Shown here one piece after another: positions 15,356 to 22,447 of a stretch of 22,583 nt of DNA (position 1 is its first letter; each line of letters starts with the position of its first letter). Source of the DNA: Eubacteriaceae bacterium UBA1433 (GTDB lineage: Bacteria > Bacillota > Clostridia > Eubacteriales > UBA1433); NCBI GenBank assembly GCA_002329295.1, contig DCTT01000026.1, positions 72,805 to 95,387 of the forward strand. The letters are read 5' to 3'. Below the pieces are notes generated by a model that did no database searches, was not told the DNA's origin, and saw only the letters and a list, made by a program, of their open reading frames with translations. The position numbers and the translations under genes were made by a program.

Positions 15356-15389
15356 AGTCAAATTTTCTGAAAATTTTGTCAATTTGACT
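15356..15389. repeat. Nested inverted repeats in the cassette-1 divergent region
   Basis: AGTCAAATT (15356-15364) and AATTTGACT (15381-15389) are perfect inverted arms 16 bases apart. Inside and overlapping them lies another palindrome, AAATTTTC-T-GAAAATTT (15360-15376). Both lie between the two divergent promoters. They may be a regulator-binding site; AT-rich DNA produces some such repeats by chance. Confidence 0.45.
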
Positions 15390-15463
15390 CCTTTCCGTGA
15401 CACAAAACATCAATTCAACCGAAAAACGTGAAGAAAAAAGTACACTTTCGCAAAAAAATGTAT

Positions 15464-15469
15464 TATAAT
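15464..15469 (+). promoter_or_regulatory. -10 element of the cassette-1 GntR gene
   Basis: TATAAT at 15464-15469, 33 bases before the chosen ATG. The base run at the -35 position (TACACT) is poor and lies within AAAGT-AC-ACTTT (15438-15449), which may itself be a regulator site. Confidence 0.45.
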
Positions 15470-15502
15470 AAATGTGACATCATAAAAGCACAGGTGATAA
15501 AT

Positions 15503-16219
15503 ATGAATCAACGTTTCCGCGAAATAGCGACCGAATTTCCTTCGGAATCTTCAAATAAATTGGTATATAAATTTTTATACAGAGAAATCATGTCGCTGGA
15601 TTTAAAGCCGGGAACAAGACTCAATCTTAGTCAGCTTTCAAAAGAATTAGAAGTCAGTCGCACAACCTTGCGCGATGCCGTGTTAACCTTAGTCGATGAA
15701 AATTTGGTTGAAAAAACCCATGATAACAAATTTATTGTCAACGAATTAAAAACAAAGGAGGTCGCAAATCTCTATGCTTCAAGACGAATCATTGAGTGTG
15801 GCGCCGCCGAAATTTTGTGCGAAATCATTACTGAAGAAGGAATTGAAGTATTTAATTCTCTTTTGGATCAAATGGAACAAGCTGTGAAAACTTTCGACTT
15901 CGACCTGTTTTCAAAACTGGATCAGGCCTTTCATAAAAATATCGTACTGCAATGCAATAATGAATTTTTAATTTCTATGTATAAAATTATTGCAGGTCAT
16001 ATTCAACGCTACTTGAACTACACAAGTTTTATTGATTACCCCAAAGACAGAACGCCGTTTTCACCGGTAATTGTACGTCAGCACCGCCTGATCTTGCACT
16101 CTTTAAAACAAGGAATCCCCGCCAACGTCACTTACCTGATCCGCAAGCATTTTTCGGATGCGGAAAAATTGATTTTGAATCCTGATTATCGTTTAACATT
16201 TACAAAGACAAAGAAATAA
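15503..16219 (+). CDS. GntR-family regulator, FCD domain, cassette 1
   Basis: A 238-residue regulator that probably controls the divergent dehydrogenase-symporter operon. Residues 15-80 form the winged helix, with recognition segment KELEVSRTTLRDAVLTLVDE; the more usual SRTPVREAL is replaced by SRTTLRDAV. The FCD ligand domain keeps all four expected metal/ligand residues: Asp140, His144, His194 and His216. I chose the ATG at 15503, preceded by AGGTGA. The frame stays open back to 15428, but those codons would cover the -10 element. It aligns without gaps over most of its length with the cassette-2 regulator (34 of 55 identical over residues 16-70), showing duplication. Confidence 0.88.
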   Translation: MNQRFREIATEFPSESSNKLVYKFLYREIMSLDLKPGTRLNLSQLSKELEVSRTTLRDAVLTLVDENLVEKTHDNKFIVNELKTKEVANLYASRRIIECGAAEILCEIITEEGIEVFNSLLDQMEQAVKTFDFDLFSKLDQAFHKNIVLQCNNEFLISMYKIIAGHIQRYLNYTSFIDYPKDRTPFSPVIVRQHRLILHSLKQGIPANVTYLIRKHFSDAEKLILNPDYRLTFTKTKK

Positions 16220-16229
16220 CTTCCCACAC

Positions 16230-16261
16230 CAAAGAGCAGGATAAAATTATCCTGCTCTTTG
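16230..16261. terminator. Bidirectional hairpin between cassettes 1 and 2
   Basis: A perfect 15-bp stem runs CAAAGAGCAGGATAA (16230-16244) / TTATCCTGCTCTTTG (16247-16261) with a two-base loop. It stands between the converging GntR gene of cassette 1 and symporter of cassette 2. The T run past the stem is interrupted (GCGTTT), so efficiency may be moderate. Confidence 0.75.
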
Positions 16262-16310
16262 CGTTTAAGCTCAAACATGCGAAAATGCAACAGATGCTTT
16301 GAAAATACTA

Positions 16311-17768
16311 TCAGGCTTCTTTTGAAAATTCTTCCGGTGTTTTGTACAAATTTTCAACAGGCGCCTGTCTTTTATCGAAAAGAGCACACAAGATAAATGC
16401 TACCAGTGATGCGATGAACACGGTATAAATCGATTGGCCTGAAATTGCCAGCGACTTTACCAAGAATTGTGATAGGATAAAGAACACAAACCCTACCAAA
16501 AACGTTACCCACGCCGACGTTTTTTTTACTGTTTTCGGCCACAAAAACATTGCCGTCATCAAAATCGCATAAAGGGCGAACATCGTGAGCGCTACCATCA
16601 GTGCGCCCAAAACGCTGGATACCTGTGTTGCCAAAATATAGGCGACAACAGCGCAAAACAGGATCATCGCTCGTGAGGTTTTCAGCTGTCCCGCATCAGA
16701 CATATCTTTTTTGAAAAATTTCACAATAATATCTCTCGTTCCCATGGTGCCCAGTGTTACCATCAGACCCGTTGCCGTAGATACGTCAGCCGCCCACAGT
16801 CCTGACAGCAAAAGTCCTGCGATAAACGGAGATACTGCTGCGGTAACAACCGAAGGCAATGCCAGCGCAGAATTCGCCAGTCCGGGGAATTGGCTGGCTG
16901 CCATAATTCCGAACATCGCTGAAATAAACCCTGCCGGCGCCATTAAAATTGCAGCAAAAATAACTCCTTTACGTGCTTCTTGGGGACTCTTTGCAGCGAC
17001 AACACTCTGCATGATTCCCGCATTGGGAATTCCTTGGAGAAGCATGGTAATAAACCAGGCCAAAATAACAGCCATTCCCATGCCTTTGACCAAACTATAC
17101 CAGTGTGAACCGTCCCCGCTGATTCCGGCCGGCAGCGCTGCATTGATTGTTGCCAAACCGCCAAAGCCTTTGATGGCTCCGACAACGCCCAAAATGATCC
17201 CCACATAGATTACAATCATGTTGATAATGTTGGATAAGCTCGCTGCCCAGAGTCCACCGACAATGGCGATCAATAAGAACATCACCGCTGAAACAATCAG
17301 CGCAATTTGCATCGTAAAGTATTGCGGCAATAATGCTGTAAGAATCGCGCCGCCTGCCACAATCTGCAGTGCAACAATAACGAGCAAAATGACAAATTGA
17401 ATGACGACCGACACGGTTCGAAAACCTTCGCCAAACACCCTGCCCCACATCTCATTGATTGTTTTAAACGTGGACTTTCTGATTTTTTCTGCAAGAAAAA
17501 GCCCCGTAAACAATGCGCCTACTGCCCAAGCCACATCATACCAACCTGCCGACATGCCGCTGGCATAGGCTTTTTGTGCAATGCCCACTGTCGAAGCACC
17601 GCCTATGGCCAGCCCTGCGATCATTACGCCGATTAAGAACCAGTTGAGCTGTTGGTCTGCAAACAAAAAGCTGTTCGAACCGCCTTTTTTTTGCAGCCTT
17701 GTCGACCACCAAGAGACAAACAATAGAGAAAACATGTAGATGATAACAATAACTAATGCAACTACCAT
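16311..17768 (-). CDS. Sodium:solute symporter (SSS family), cassette 2
   Basis: This 485-residue Na+-coupled transporter is a paralogue of the 12609-14087 protein. Shared blocks include NWFLIGVMIAGLAIGGASTV, SAGWYDVAWAVGAL, QIVAGGAILTALLPQYFT, WAASLSN and GLWAADVSTATGL with the Na+-site Ser-Thr pair. Differences cluster in the loop around residues 225-240 and in the C-terminal third, consistent with a different substrate. The start used is the ATG at 17768, eight bases after GGAGG. An ATG at 17783 overlaps that ribosome site and would add only MEVKK. It lies 58 bases after its dehydrogenase gene, as in cassette 1. Confidence 0.9.
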   Translation of the reverse strand: MVVALVIVIIYMFSLLFVSWWSTRLQKKGGSNSFLFADQQLNWFLIGVMIAGLAIGGASTVGIAQKAYASGMSAGWYDVAWAVGALFTGLFLAEKIRKSTFKTINEMWGRVFGEGFRTVSVVIQFVILLVIVALQIVAGGAILTALLPQYFTMQIALIVSAVMFLLIAIVGGLWAASLSNIINMIVIYVGIILGVVGAIKGFGGLATINAALPAGISGDGSHWYSLVKGMGMAVILAWFITMLLQGIPNAGIMQSVVAAKSPQEARKGVIFAAILMAPAGFISAMFGIMAASQFPGLANSALALPSVVTAAVSPFIAGLLLSGLWAADVSTATGLMVTLGTMGTRDIIVKFFKKDMSDAGQLKTSRAMILFCAVVAYILATQVSSVLGALMVALTMFALYAILMTAMFLWPKTVKKTSAWVTFLVGFVFFILSQFLVKSLAISGQSIYTVFIASLVAFILCALFDKRQAPVENLYKTPEEFSKEA

Positions 17769-17826
17769 TTTTTTTACCTCCATTTTTTTATTTTTTCAGT
17801 TGAGTTGCAACTGTTATGAGCATTTT

Positions 17827-18915
17827 CTAAGCTTTTTTAAAAACATCCTTTACCTCGGCATCTTTGGGCAGCTTGTTATATTTGACCATGAGTTTTAACA
17901 ATTCTTCTGCCACAACACCGTTTAATTCCAATCCCTCTTTCAGTCTTTTTTGCGTATTGTTATGTTCGATTTCTCCGGGCAAGAAAATTTCTTGTACCCC
18001 TTCTTTTTTCTTTGAATGTTTGATCATTGTATAATAAGCATCTAAATCCGTCTTCAATTCATCTAAAGGTCGAATAATTTCCGGGTCAATCGCAGCCATG
18101 AAAAATCCGATACCTCTTCCCCCTCCCACCAGATTAGGTCCTGTTTTCGCACCCGATAAAATCGAAGCCAACAACTCAATCATTACAATAATACAATACC
18201 CCTTGGGTCCTGCCATCGGCAAAAGAGAACCCAAAATTTTCCCTGTTTCACGATCTTCAAACTCAAGGGGATCTTGTGTATCTTCACCCTTTGCATTGAG
18301 TATCCAACCCAAAGGCACTTGTTCGCCCTTGCGAATGGCCATTTGAATCTTGCCGCCTGCCACCATGGTAGAGGCCATATCCATCATCATCGCCGGGCAG
18401 GTATGCCCTGCCGGAAATGCCAAGCTATTTGGGCTATTGCCCAGCAGTTTTTCTGTCCCCCCGGTAGGTGCCACCAACGACAAAGAAGGCGCACAAGCAA
18501 AGCCAATCAGTCCCTGTTCTGCAGCTTTCAGAGCAAAGTGTCCGGCAACACCGAAGTGATGTCCGTTTATGCCCGTGGCGATACCTACACCACTCTTCTT
18601 CGCCAATTCTATGGCCTTGTCCATGACAATATCCGCCGTAGCAATACCAATGCCATAGTCCAAGTCATAATAGGCTGAAACCGGAGTCTCTTTGATGAGC
18701 TTAATCTCGGGATTTATGTTGATTTCGCCGCTTGCGAGCGCTCTGTCATAAAATGTCAAACGTGCCACGCCGTGCGAATCCACTCCCCTGGCATCGGCAG
18801 CATTGAGGGTTTGTGCTCCGCGCTTAGACAACTCTTCCGAAATGCCGAACGAACGCAAAATAATGTAAGCAACATCATACAGTTCTCTGACACTTACATG
18901 AATAGATTGATTCAT
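17827..18915 (-). CDS. Ldh2-family malate/L-lactate-type dehydrogenase, cassette 2
   Basis: A 362-residue NAD(P)-dependent Ldh_2 oxidoreductase, paralogue of the cassette-1 enzyme. Landmarks are ADARGVDSHGVARL with catalytic His48, NGHHFGVAGHFALK (118-130), APTGGTEKLLGNSPNSLAFP, MMMDMASTMVAGGKIQMA with Asp179, and GPKGYCIIVMIELLAS. Compared with its sister it has GHFA where the other has the commoner GYYS in the HFG-x-AG motif, and a longer loop (GPNLVGGGRGIGFF) near the C-terminal third. These differences favour a distinct substrate. AGGAG lies seven bases before the ATG. It heads an operon with the symporter and is divergent from the second GntR gene. Confidence 0.9.
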   Translation of the reverse strand: MNQSIHVSVRELYDVAYIILRSFGISEELSKRGAQTLNAADARGVDSHGVARLTFYDRALASGEININPEIKLIKETPVSAYYDLDYGIGIATADIVMDKAIELAKKSGVGIATGINGHHFGVAGHFALKAAEQGLIGFACAPSLSLVAPTGGTEKLLGNSPNSLAFPAGHTCPAMMMDMASTMVAGGKIQMAIRKGEQVPLGWILNAKGEDTQDPLEFEDRETGKILGSLLPMAGPKGYCIIVMIELLASILSGAKTGPNLVGGGRGIGFFMAAIDPEIIRPLDELKTDLDAYYTMIKHSKKKEGVQEIFLPGEIEHNNTQKRLKEGLELNGVVAEELLKLMVKYNKLPKDAEVKDVFKKA

Positions 18916-18959
18916 TTTTTTCTCCTATCAATATTTCAATGGACTTCATTCTATTTAAA

Positions 18960-18988
18960 ATTATATCGCCTGCAGCAACTCTTTTCAA
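18960..18988 (-). promoter_or_regulatory. Promoter of cassette-2 dehydrogenase-symporter operon
   Basis: Minus strand TTGAAA (18988-18983), a 17-base spacer and TATAAT (18965-18960), giving a leader of about 38 bases before the ATG at 18915. Confidence 0.7.
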
Positions 18989-19141
18989 TCATTCGCAAGG
19001 GCAGTCTCATCTGCTTCACAAGGCTTTTGCATCTTATTTCATGCACTTTTTTTCGTTTTTCAGTAAAAAAGGCAACCAAAAGGAACAATCCGCCAAAAAA
19101 AAATTATTTTTGCCGGAAAAAAACTTTGAAAGTATCTAAAA

Positions 19142-19164
19142 ATCATTTAAAAAAATGATATAAT
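19142..19164 (+). promoter_or_regulatory. Extended -10 of cassette-2 GntR gene with overlapping inverted repeat
   Basis: TGATATAAT (19156-19164) is an extended -10 (TGnTATAAT), about 65 bases before the ATG; no -35 is evident. It is overlapped by ATCATTT-AAAA-AAATGAT (19142-19159), a perfect 7-4-7 inverted repeat. A protein bound there would block the promoter, consistent with autorepression. Confidence 0.5.
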
Positions 19165-19228
19165 TAATATATTAGTACACGATTCGCTTTTTATAAAAAT
19201 CATATTGTGTTGTAATCAGGAGATCCAT

Positions 19229-19942
19229 ATGAATCCTCAATTTCAAGAATTGCTCACGAAAAACCCCCAGGAATCCTCTCTTAAACTTGTATACAAATAC
19301 CTGTACCACCAAATAATTTCCCTTGCTATTTTGCCCGGGACAAAAATCAACATCACCAAAATTGCCAAAGAATTGGAAGTCAGTCGCACCACCGTCAGGG
19401 ATGCCGTCTGTCTTCTTATTGATACCACTTTGGTGGAGCCTCAGCCAAATCAGGGTTTTTCTGTAAAGAAGCTAAATATCAAAGAAATGAGTGAGTTGTA
19501 TGCGGCACGCAAAATTATCGAAGCCGGTGCCGCTAAAATCCTTTGTGAAAAAATCACACCTGAACAAATACACACATTGCATACACAAGTATCTGCAATG
19601 GAACAAGCGCTTTTAGAGAATGACTATGAATTGTTTGCCGTTTTGGATCGTACCTTTCATCAATCTATCGTTACCTTTTGCGACAATCAGTTTATCATAT
19701 CCGCCTATGCCAGTATTTTTGACTTTATTTTTCGCTATATTGCCTATACGGCTTATTTAAATTACGACTATGACCGCGCTACAATTCCGTCTACTTCCAT
19801 TATGCTGCGCCATCATAAAATGATTGCTTTAGCGCTTGAAAACGGTGCAAGTGACAACGTAGCAACCGTCATTGATAGGCACTTTACCGAAGCTGAAAAA
19901 TCGCTTTTACAACAGAATTACTATCTAAATGTCAATGAATAA
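19229..19942 (+). CDS. GntR-family regulator, FCD domain, cassette 2
   Basis: A 237-residue FCD regulator, probable local controller of the divergent dehydrogenase-symporter pair. The winged helix (15-80) contains KELEVSRTTVRDAVCLLIDT, nearly the same recognition helix as its paralogue, so the two may bind related operators. The FCD ligand residues are complete: Asp140, His144, His195 and His218. The ATG at 19229 is preceded by AGGAG; an upstream ATG at 19205 would add eight residues and lies before that ribosome site. It ends at a strong bidirectional terminator. Confidence 0.88.
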   Translation: MNPQFQELLTKNPQESSLKLVYKYLYHQIISLAILPGTKINITKIAKELEVSRTTVRDAVCLLIDTTLVEPQPNQGFSVKKLNIKEMSELYAARKIIEAGAAKILCEKITPEQIHTLHTQVSAMEQALLENDYELFAVLDRTFHQSIVTFCDNQFIISAYASIFDFIFRYIAYTAYLNYDYDRATIPSTSIMLRHHKMIALALENGASDNVATVIDRHFTEAEKSLLQQNYYLNVNE

Positions 19943-19976
19943 AAAAAGTCGGCAGAAAAATTTCTGCCGACTTTTT
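19943..19976. terminator. Bidirectional terminator between GntR and flavin reductase-rubredoxin genes
   Basis: GTCGGCAGAAA (19948-19958) pairs with TTTCTGCCGAC (19961-19971). The stem is extended by five A on the left and five T on the right, a 16-bp perfect repeat with a two-base loop. It directly follows the GntR stop and lies five bases past the minus-strand stop at 19982. Confidence 0.92.
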
Positions 19977-19981
19977 ACTTC

Positions 19982-20638
19982 TTATTCTACTGTCTTAAAA
20001 GCCGCCTTTGGTGCATTGCATACGGGACATTTATAGTCTTCCGCCAATTGCTCAAAAGGCAAATTTTCCTGATAAATATATCCGCAAACTTCACATCGAT
20101 ATCGTTTCGTGGCACTCTCTTGCTTTTTGGGCTCCTCTGTCGCCGCTGCATAAGTCGGTGCATTTTTCGGAACTGTTCCTTTTTTCACTTGTTTATAGTA
20201 GGTATAGGTCAAAGGCGTTCCCTCTTTCAGTGCAATGGATTGCACGACTTCTCCCACAAACAACGTATGACTCCCTACATCAACCATGTCCGTCACCTTT
20301 GCACTTAACACGCCCAGAGCTTGATTTAAGTAGGGATTTTTCAATTCATCTTCTCCATACGGAAAATCTTCAAACTTGTCTTTGTCTTTGCCGCTGGAAA
20401 ATCCCATTCGACCGAAAATTTCCCTGTCTGTTTCCTGATCCAAAATACTGATGCTGAATTTTTTCGCTTCTTTGACCAAGTCATGTGAAAAATTGTTTTT
20501 TGACAACGCCACCGTTATCTTTGCCGGCTCCGAACTTACCTGAATAGCCGTATTGACGATACACATATTTTTTCTGCCGCCTGCCTCCACTCCCAACGCA
20601 TAAAGACCATAAGTTAGATTTCCTAATACTTTTCGCAT
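19982..20638 (-). CDS. Flavin reductase-rubredoxin fusion (high-molecular-weight rubredoxin, Hrb-like)
   Basis: This 218-residue protein joins an FMN-binding flavin reductase domain (about 1-155) to a C-terminal rubredoxin (180-216). That is the layout of Moorella Hrb, which passes electrons from NADH oxidoreductases to flavodiiron proteins that reduce O2 or NO. The iron ligands are Cys182, Cys185, Cys204 and Cys207 in CEVCGYIY and CPVCNAPKAAF. Only 18 residues separate the two cysteine pairs, against about 29 in classical rubredoxin, so the loop is shortened, and the usual Trp before the second pair is Tyr. A Pro/Ala/Lys-rich linker joins the domains. AAGGAG lies in the end of perR, whose stop is one base away: perR and this gene form one operon. 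No flavodiiron protein gene is in the window. Confidence 0.9.
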   Translation of the reverse strand: MRKVLGNLTYGLYALGVEAGGRKNMCIVNTAIQVSSEPAKITVALSKNNFSHDLVKEAKKFSISILDQETDREIFGRMGFSSGKDKDKFEDFPYGEDELKNPYLNQALGVLSAKVTDMVDVGSHTLFVGEVVQSIALKEGTPLTYTYYKQVKKGTVPKNAPTYAAATEEPKKQESATKRYRCEVCGYIYQENLPFEQLAEDYKCPVCNAPKAAFKTVE

Positions 20639-20639
20639 T

Positions 20640-21041
20640 TTATGACTCCTTTTTTTGATGTTTTTGACACTTCACACATATTCCTTCAAAAACTGCATCG
20701 TAAGTAATATCACAAAAATCAGTTTTCTCCAATAGTTCATTTTCTACCATGTCCATGCTGTTCAATTCCAAATCGCAAACCTTGCCGCACTTTCTGCATG
20801 AAATATGGGCATGTTTTCTTGCATTGGGATCAAAGCGATCCGGCGCCGATCCCATAGCAATTTTGCGAATCATTCCCAACTCTGCCATTAAGTTCAGATT
20901 TCTGTATACTGTCGCTAAGCTGATACGTGAATCCCGCATTCGGATTGTTTGATAAAGCTCCTCCGCCGTAGGGTGCGTACAAGATGACTGCAAGGCCTGT
21001 AAAATCATGTCGCGTTGTCTCGAGTTTTTTATTTGCTTCAT
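20640..21041 (-). CDS. perR: Peroxide-responsive repressor PerR (Fur family)
   Basis: A 133-residue Fur-family metal-dependent repressor. Every functional residue of B. subtilis PerR is present with a constant offset of 14: regulatory metal ligands His23, Asp71, His77, His79 and Asp90 (PerR 37, 85, 91, 93, 104) and structural-zinc cysteines 82, 85, 122 and 125 (PerR 96, 99, 136, 139). Aspartate at the position of PerR Asp104, where Fur has Glu, favours a peroxide sensor over an iron sensor. The helix-turn-helix is around ISLATVYRNLNLMAELGMI (40-58). GGTGA precedes the ATG. It is first in an operon with the rubredoxin-fusion gene, as expected for oxidative-stress defence in an anaerobe, and probably represses its own promoter. 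Confidence 0.92.
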   Translation of the reverse strand: MKQIKNSRQRDMILQALQSSCTHPTAEELYQTIRMRDSRISLATVYRNLNLMAELGMIRKIAMGSAPDRFDPNARKHAHISCRKCGKVCDLELNSMDMVENELLEKTDFCDITYDAVFEGICVKCQKHQKKES

Positions 21042-21060
21042 TATTATTCACCACATTTAA

Positions 21061-21089
21061 ATTGATTATTATTATTGATTATTATATCA
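21061..21089 (-). promoter_or_regulatory. perR promoter with direct repeats overlapping the -10
   Basis: Minus strand TGATATAAT (21089-21081) is an extended -10. On the plus strand the 12-base word ATTGATTATTAT occurs at 21061-21072 and again at 21074-21085, one base apart, overlapping the -10. The ATTATT-rich words resemble halves of a Per box (TTATAATNATTATAA), but no full box is present. A PerR or autoregulatory operator is a reasonable inference. Confidence 0.5.
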
Positions 21090-21118
21090 GATATCACTAA
21101 AAAGTAAATACCATTTTT

Positions 21119-22441
21119 TTACAGATTTTCTCCGCGAGATTTAAAAATCAAAACAAGGGGCGAGCCGCTAAACGTAAAAGCATGTCGCAGGCGATTCGAA
21201 AGATATTTTCGATAGGCTGTAACCAATAATTTTGTATCGTTGACAAAAAAGGTAAAGGTGGGTGGAGACGTTCCCGTTTGCGTCGCATAATATATTTTGA
21301 GTTTTTTGCCTGCTTTGGAGGGTGGTTGCTGCGCCAGCAACGCATCGGCAACAAATTCATTTAATATTCCCGTCGATATTTTCTTTTCATATTCTTTCAA
21401 CACTGCTTTTATTTGCGGCATAATTTGATTCATCCGACTTTTGGTAAGGGCACTGATAAACAGCACCGGGGCATAATCAATAAAATGAAACCTTCTTCTG
21501 ATTTCATCCGTTATGCGTTTCATCGTCATCGTTTCTTTTTGCGCCATGTCCCACTTATTGACAACGATGATTACCGCTTTTGACCTGTCTTCAATCAATC
21601 CGGCAATTTTTAAATCCTGTTCTCCTATCTCTTGTGTGGCATCCAGCATCAAAATACAGATGTCGCTTTGCTCAATGGCTCTGACGCTGCGCACCGCACT
21701 ATAATATTCCACATTGTCATAAACCTTATTTTTTCGTCTGAGCCCTGCGGTATCCACCAAAATATAAGTTTCATCCTCATAAACAAATTCCGTATCAATG
21801 GCATCTCTCGTAGTTCCGGGAATATCGGACACAATGACTCTTTCTTCGCCGATCAGGCTGTTGATCAGTGTGCTTTTGCCTACATTGGGTCTGCCTACCA
21901 CTGCAATGCGGCAAACATGTTCCGTCTGCACTTCGTGGGTTTCCTGTTCAAATTTTGACACCACTTCATCTAATAATTCTCCGATACCTAACCCATGTTC
22001 TGCGGAAATCGCAAAGGGTTCTCCCATGTCCAGCCCATAAAATTCATATACCAAATCTTGTTTTTCTATGCCGTCTAATTTGTTTACGGCAAGAACATAT
22101 TTTGCAGAAGTTTTTCGAATCATTTCCGCAATTTCATAATCATTGGCCGTCAGACCGCTTTTGGCATCCACAATAAAAACGATCACATCCGCCGTGTCAA
22201 TGGCCAACTGCGCTTGTCGGCGCATTGATTTTAACATTTCATCATCCGTATACGGCTCTATGCCTCCCGTATCAATCACGGAAAACGCTCGTCCAATCCA
22301 TTCGCCTTGTCCATAAATGCGATCGCGCGTAATCCCCGGCGTATCTTCAACAATGGCAACTCTTTTTTGTACGATTTTGTTAAATAAAGTAGATTTACCC
22401 ACATTGGGTCTGCCCACAATGGCTACAATCGGCATTGACAT
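21119..22441 (-). CDS. der: Ribosome-assembly GTPase Der (EngA)
   Basis: Der is the essential double GTPase that acts in maturation of the 50S ribosomal subunit. Its 440 residues hold two G domains and a C-terminal KH-like domain. First P-loop GRPNVGKST is at 10-18, with DTPGITRDR, DTGG and NKLD (120-123); second P-loop GRPNVGKST is at 183-191, with DIPGTTRDAID, DTAGLRRK (230-237) and NKWD (295-298). The KH domain runs from about 350 and includes YYATQTGTSPPTFTFFVN and YLSNRLRHAF. AAAGGA lies nine bases before the ATG; a second ATG two codons on is possible. It begins seven bases after the DUF512 gene, so the two are one transcript. No clear terminator precedes perR. Confidence 0.97.
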   Translation of the reverse strand: MSMPIVAIVGRPNVGKSTLFNKIVQKRVAIVEDTPGITRDRIYGQGEWIGRAFSVIDTGGIEPYTDDEMLKSMRRQAQLAIDTADVIVFIVDAKSGLTANDYEIAEMIRKTSAKYVLAVNKLDGIEKQDLVYEFYGLDMGEPFAISAEHGLGIGELLDEVVSKFEQETHEVQTEHVCRIAVVGRPNVGKSTLINSLIGEERVIVSDIPGTTRDAIDTEFVYEDETYILVDTAGLRRKNKVYDNVEYYSAVRSVRAIEQSDICILMLDATQEIGEQDLKIAGLIEDRSKAVIIVVNKWDMAQKETMTMKRITDEIRRRFHFIDYAPVLFISALTKSRMNQIMPQIKAVLKEYEKKISTGILNEFVADALLAQQPPSKAGKKLKIYYATQTGTSPPTFTFFVNDTKLLVTAYRKYLSNRLRHAFTFSGSPLVLIFKSRGENL

Positions 22442-22447
22442 CTTTTT

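Larger units (their letters stand above)
18916..19228. other. Divergent intergenic region of cassette 2 (313 bases)
   Basis: This gap holds the dehydrogenase promoter (18960-18988), the GntR extended -10 with its overlapping inverted repeat (19142-19164), and AGTACACGATTCGC (19174-19187). The last shares AGTACAC and TTCGC with 15439-15451 in the cassette-1 gap. Reading frames through it lack ribosome sites and recognisable protein, so I see no gene. The middle part (about 18990-19130) contains nothing I can name. Confidence 0.6.

Noticed and set aside
18772..19158. 128-codon plus-strand frame reaching into the cassette-2 gap
   Set aside because: Its first part is antisense to the dehydrogenase gene; there is no ribosome site and no protein resemblance.
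12466..19981. Mobile element as the origin of the duplicated cassettes
   Set aside because: No transposase, integrase or IS-like terminal repeats were seen at either cassette edge; the hairpins there are terminators of differing sequence.
21050..21100. Canonical Per or Fur box
   Set aside because: ATTATT-rich repeats are present, but no full TTATAATNATTATAA or GATAATGATTATCATTATC match; kept only as a candidate operator.
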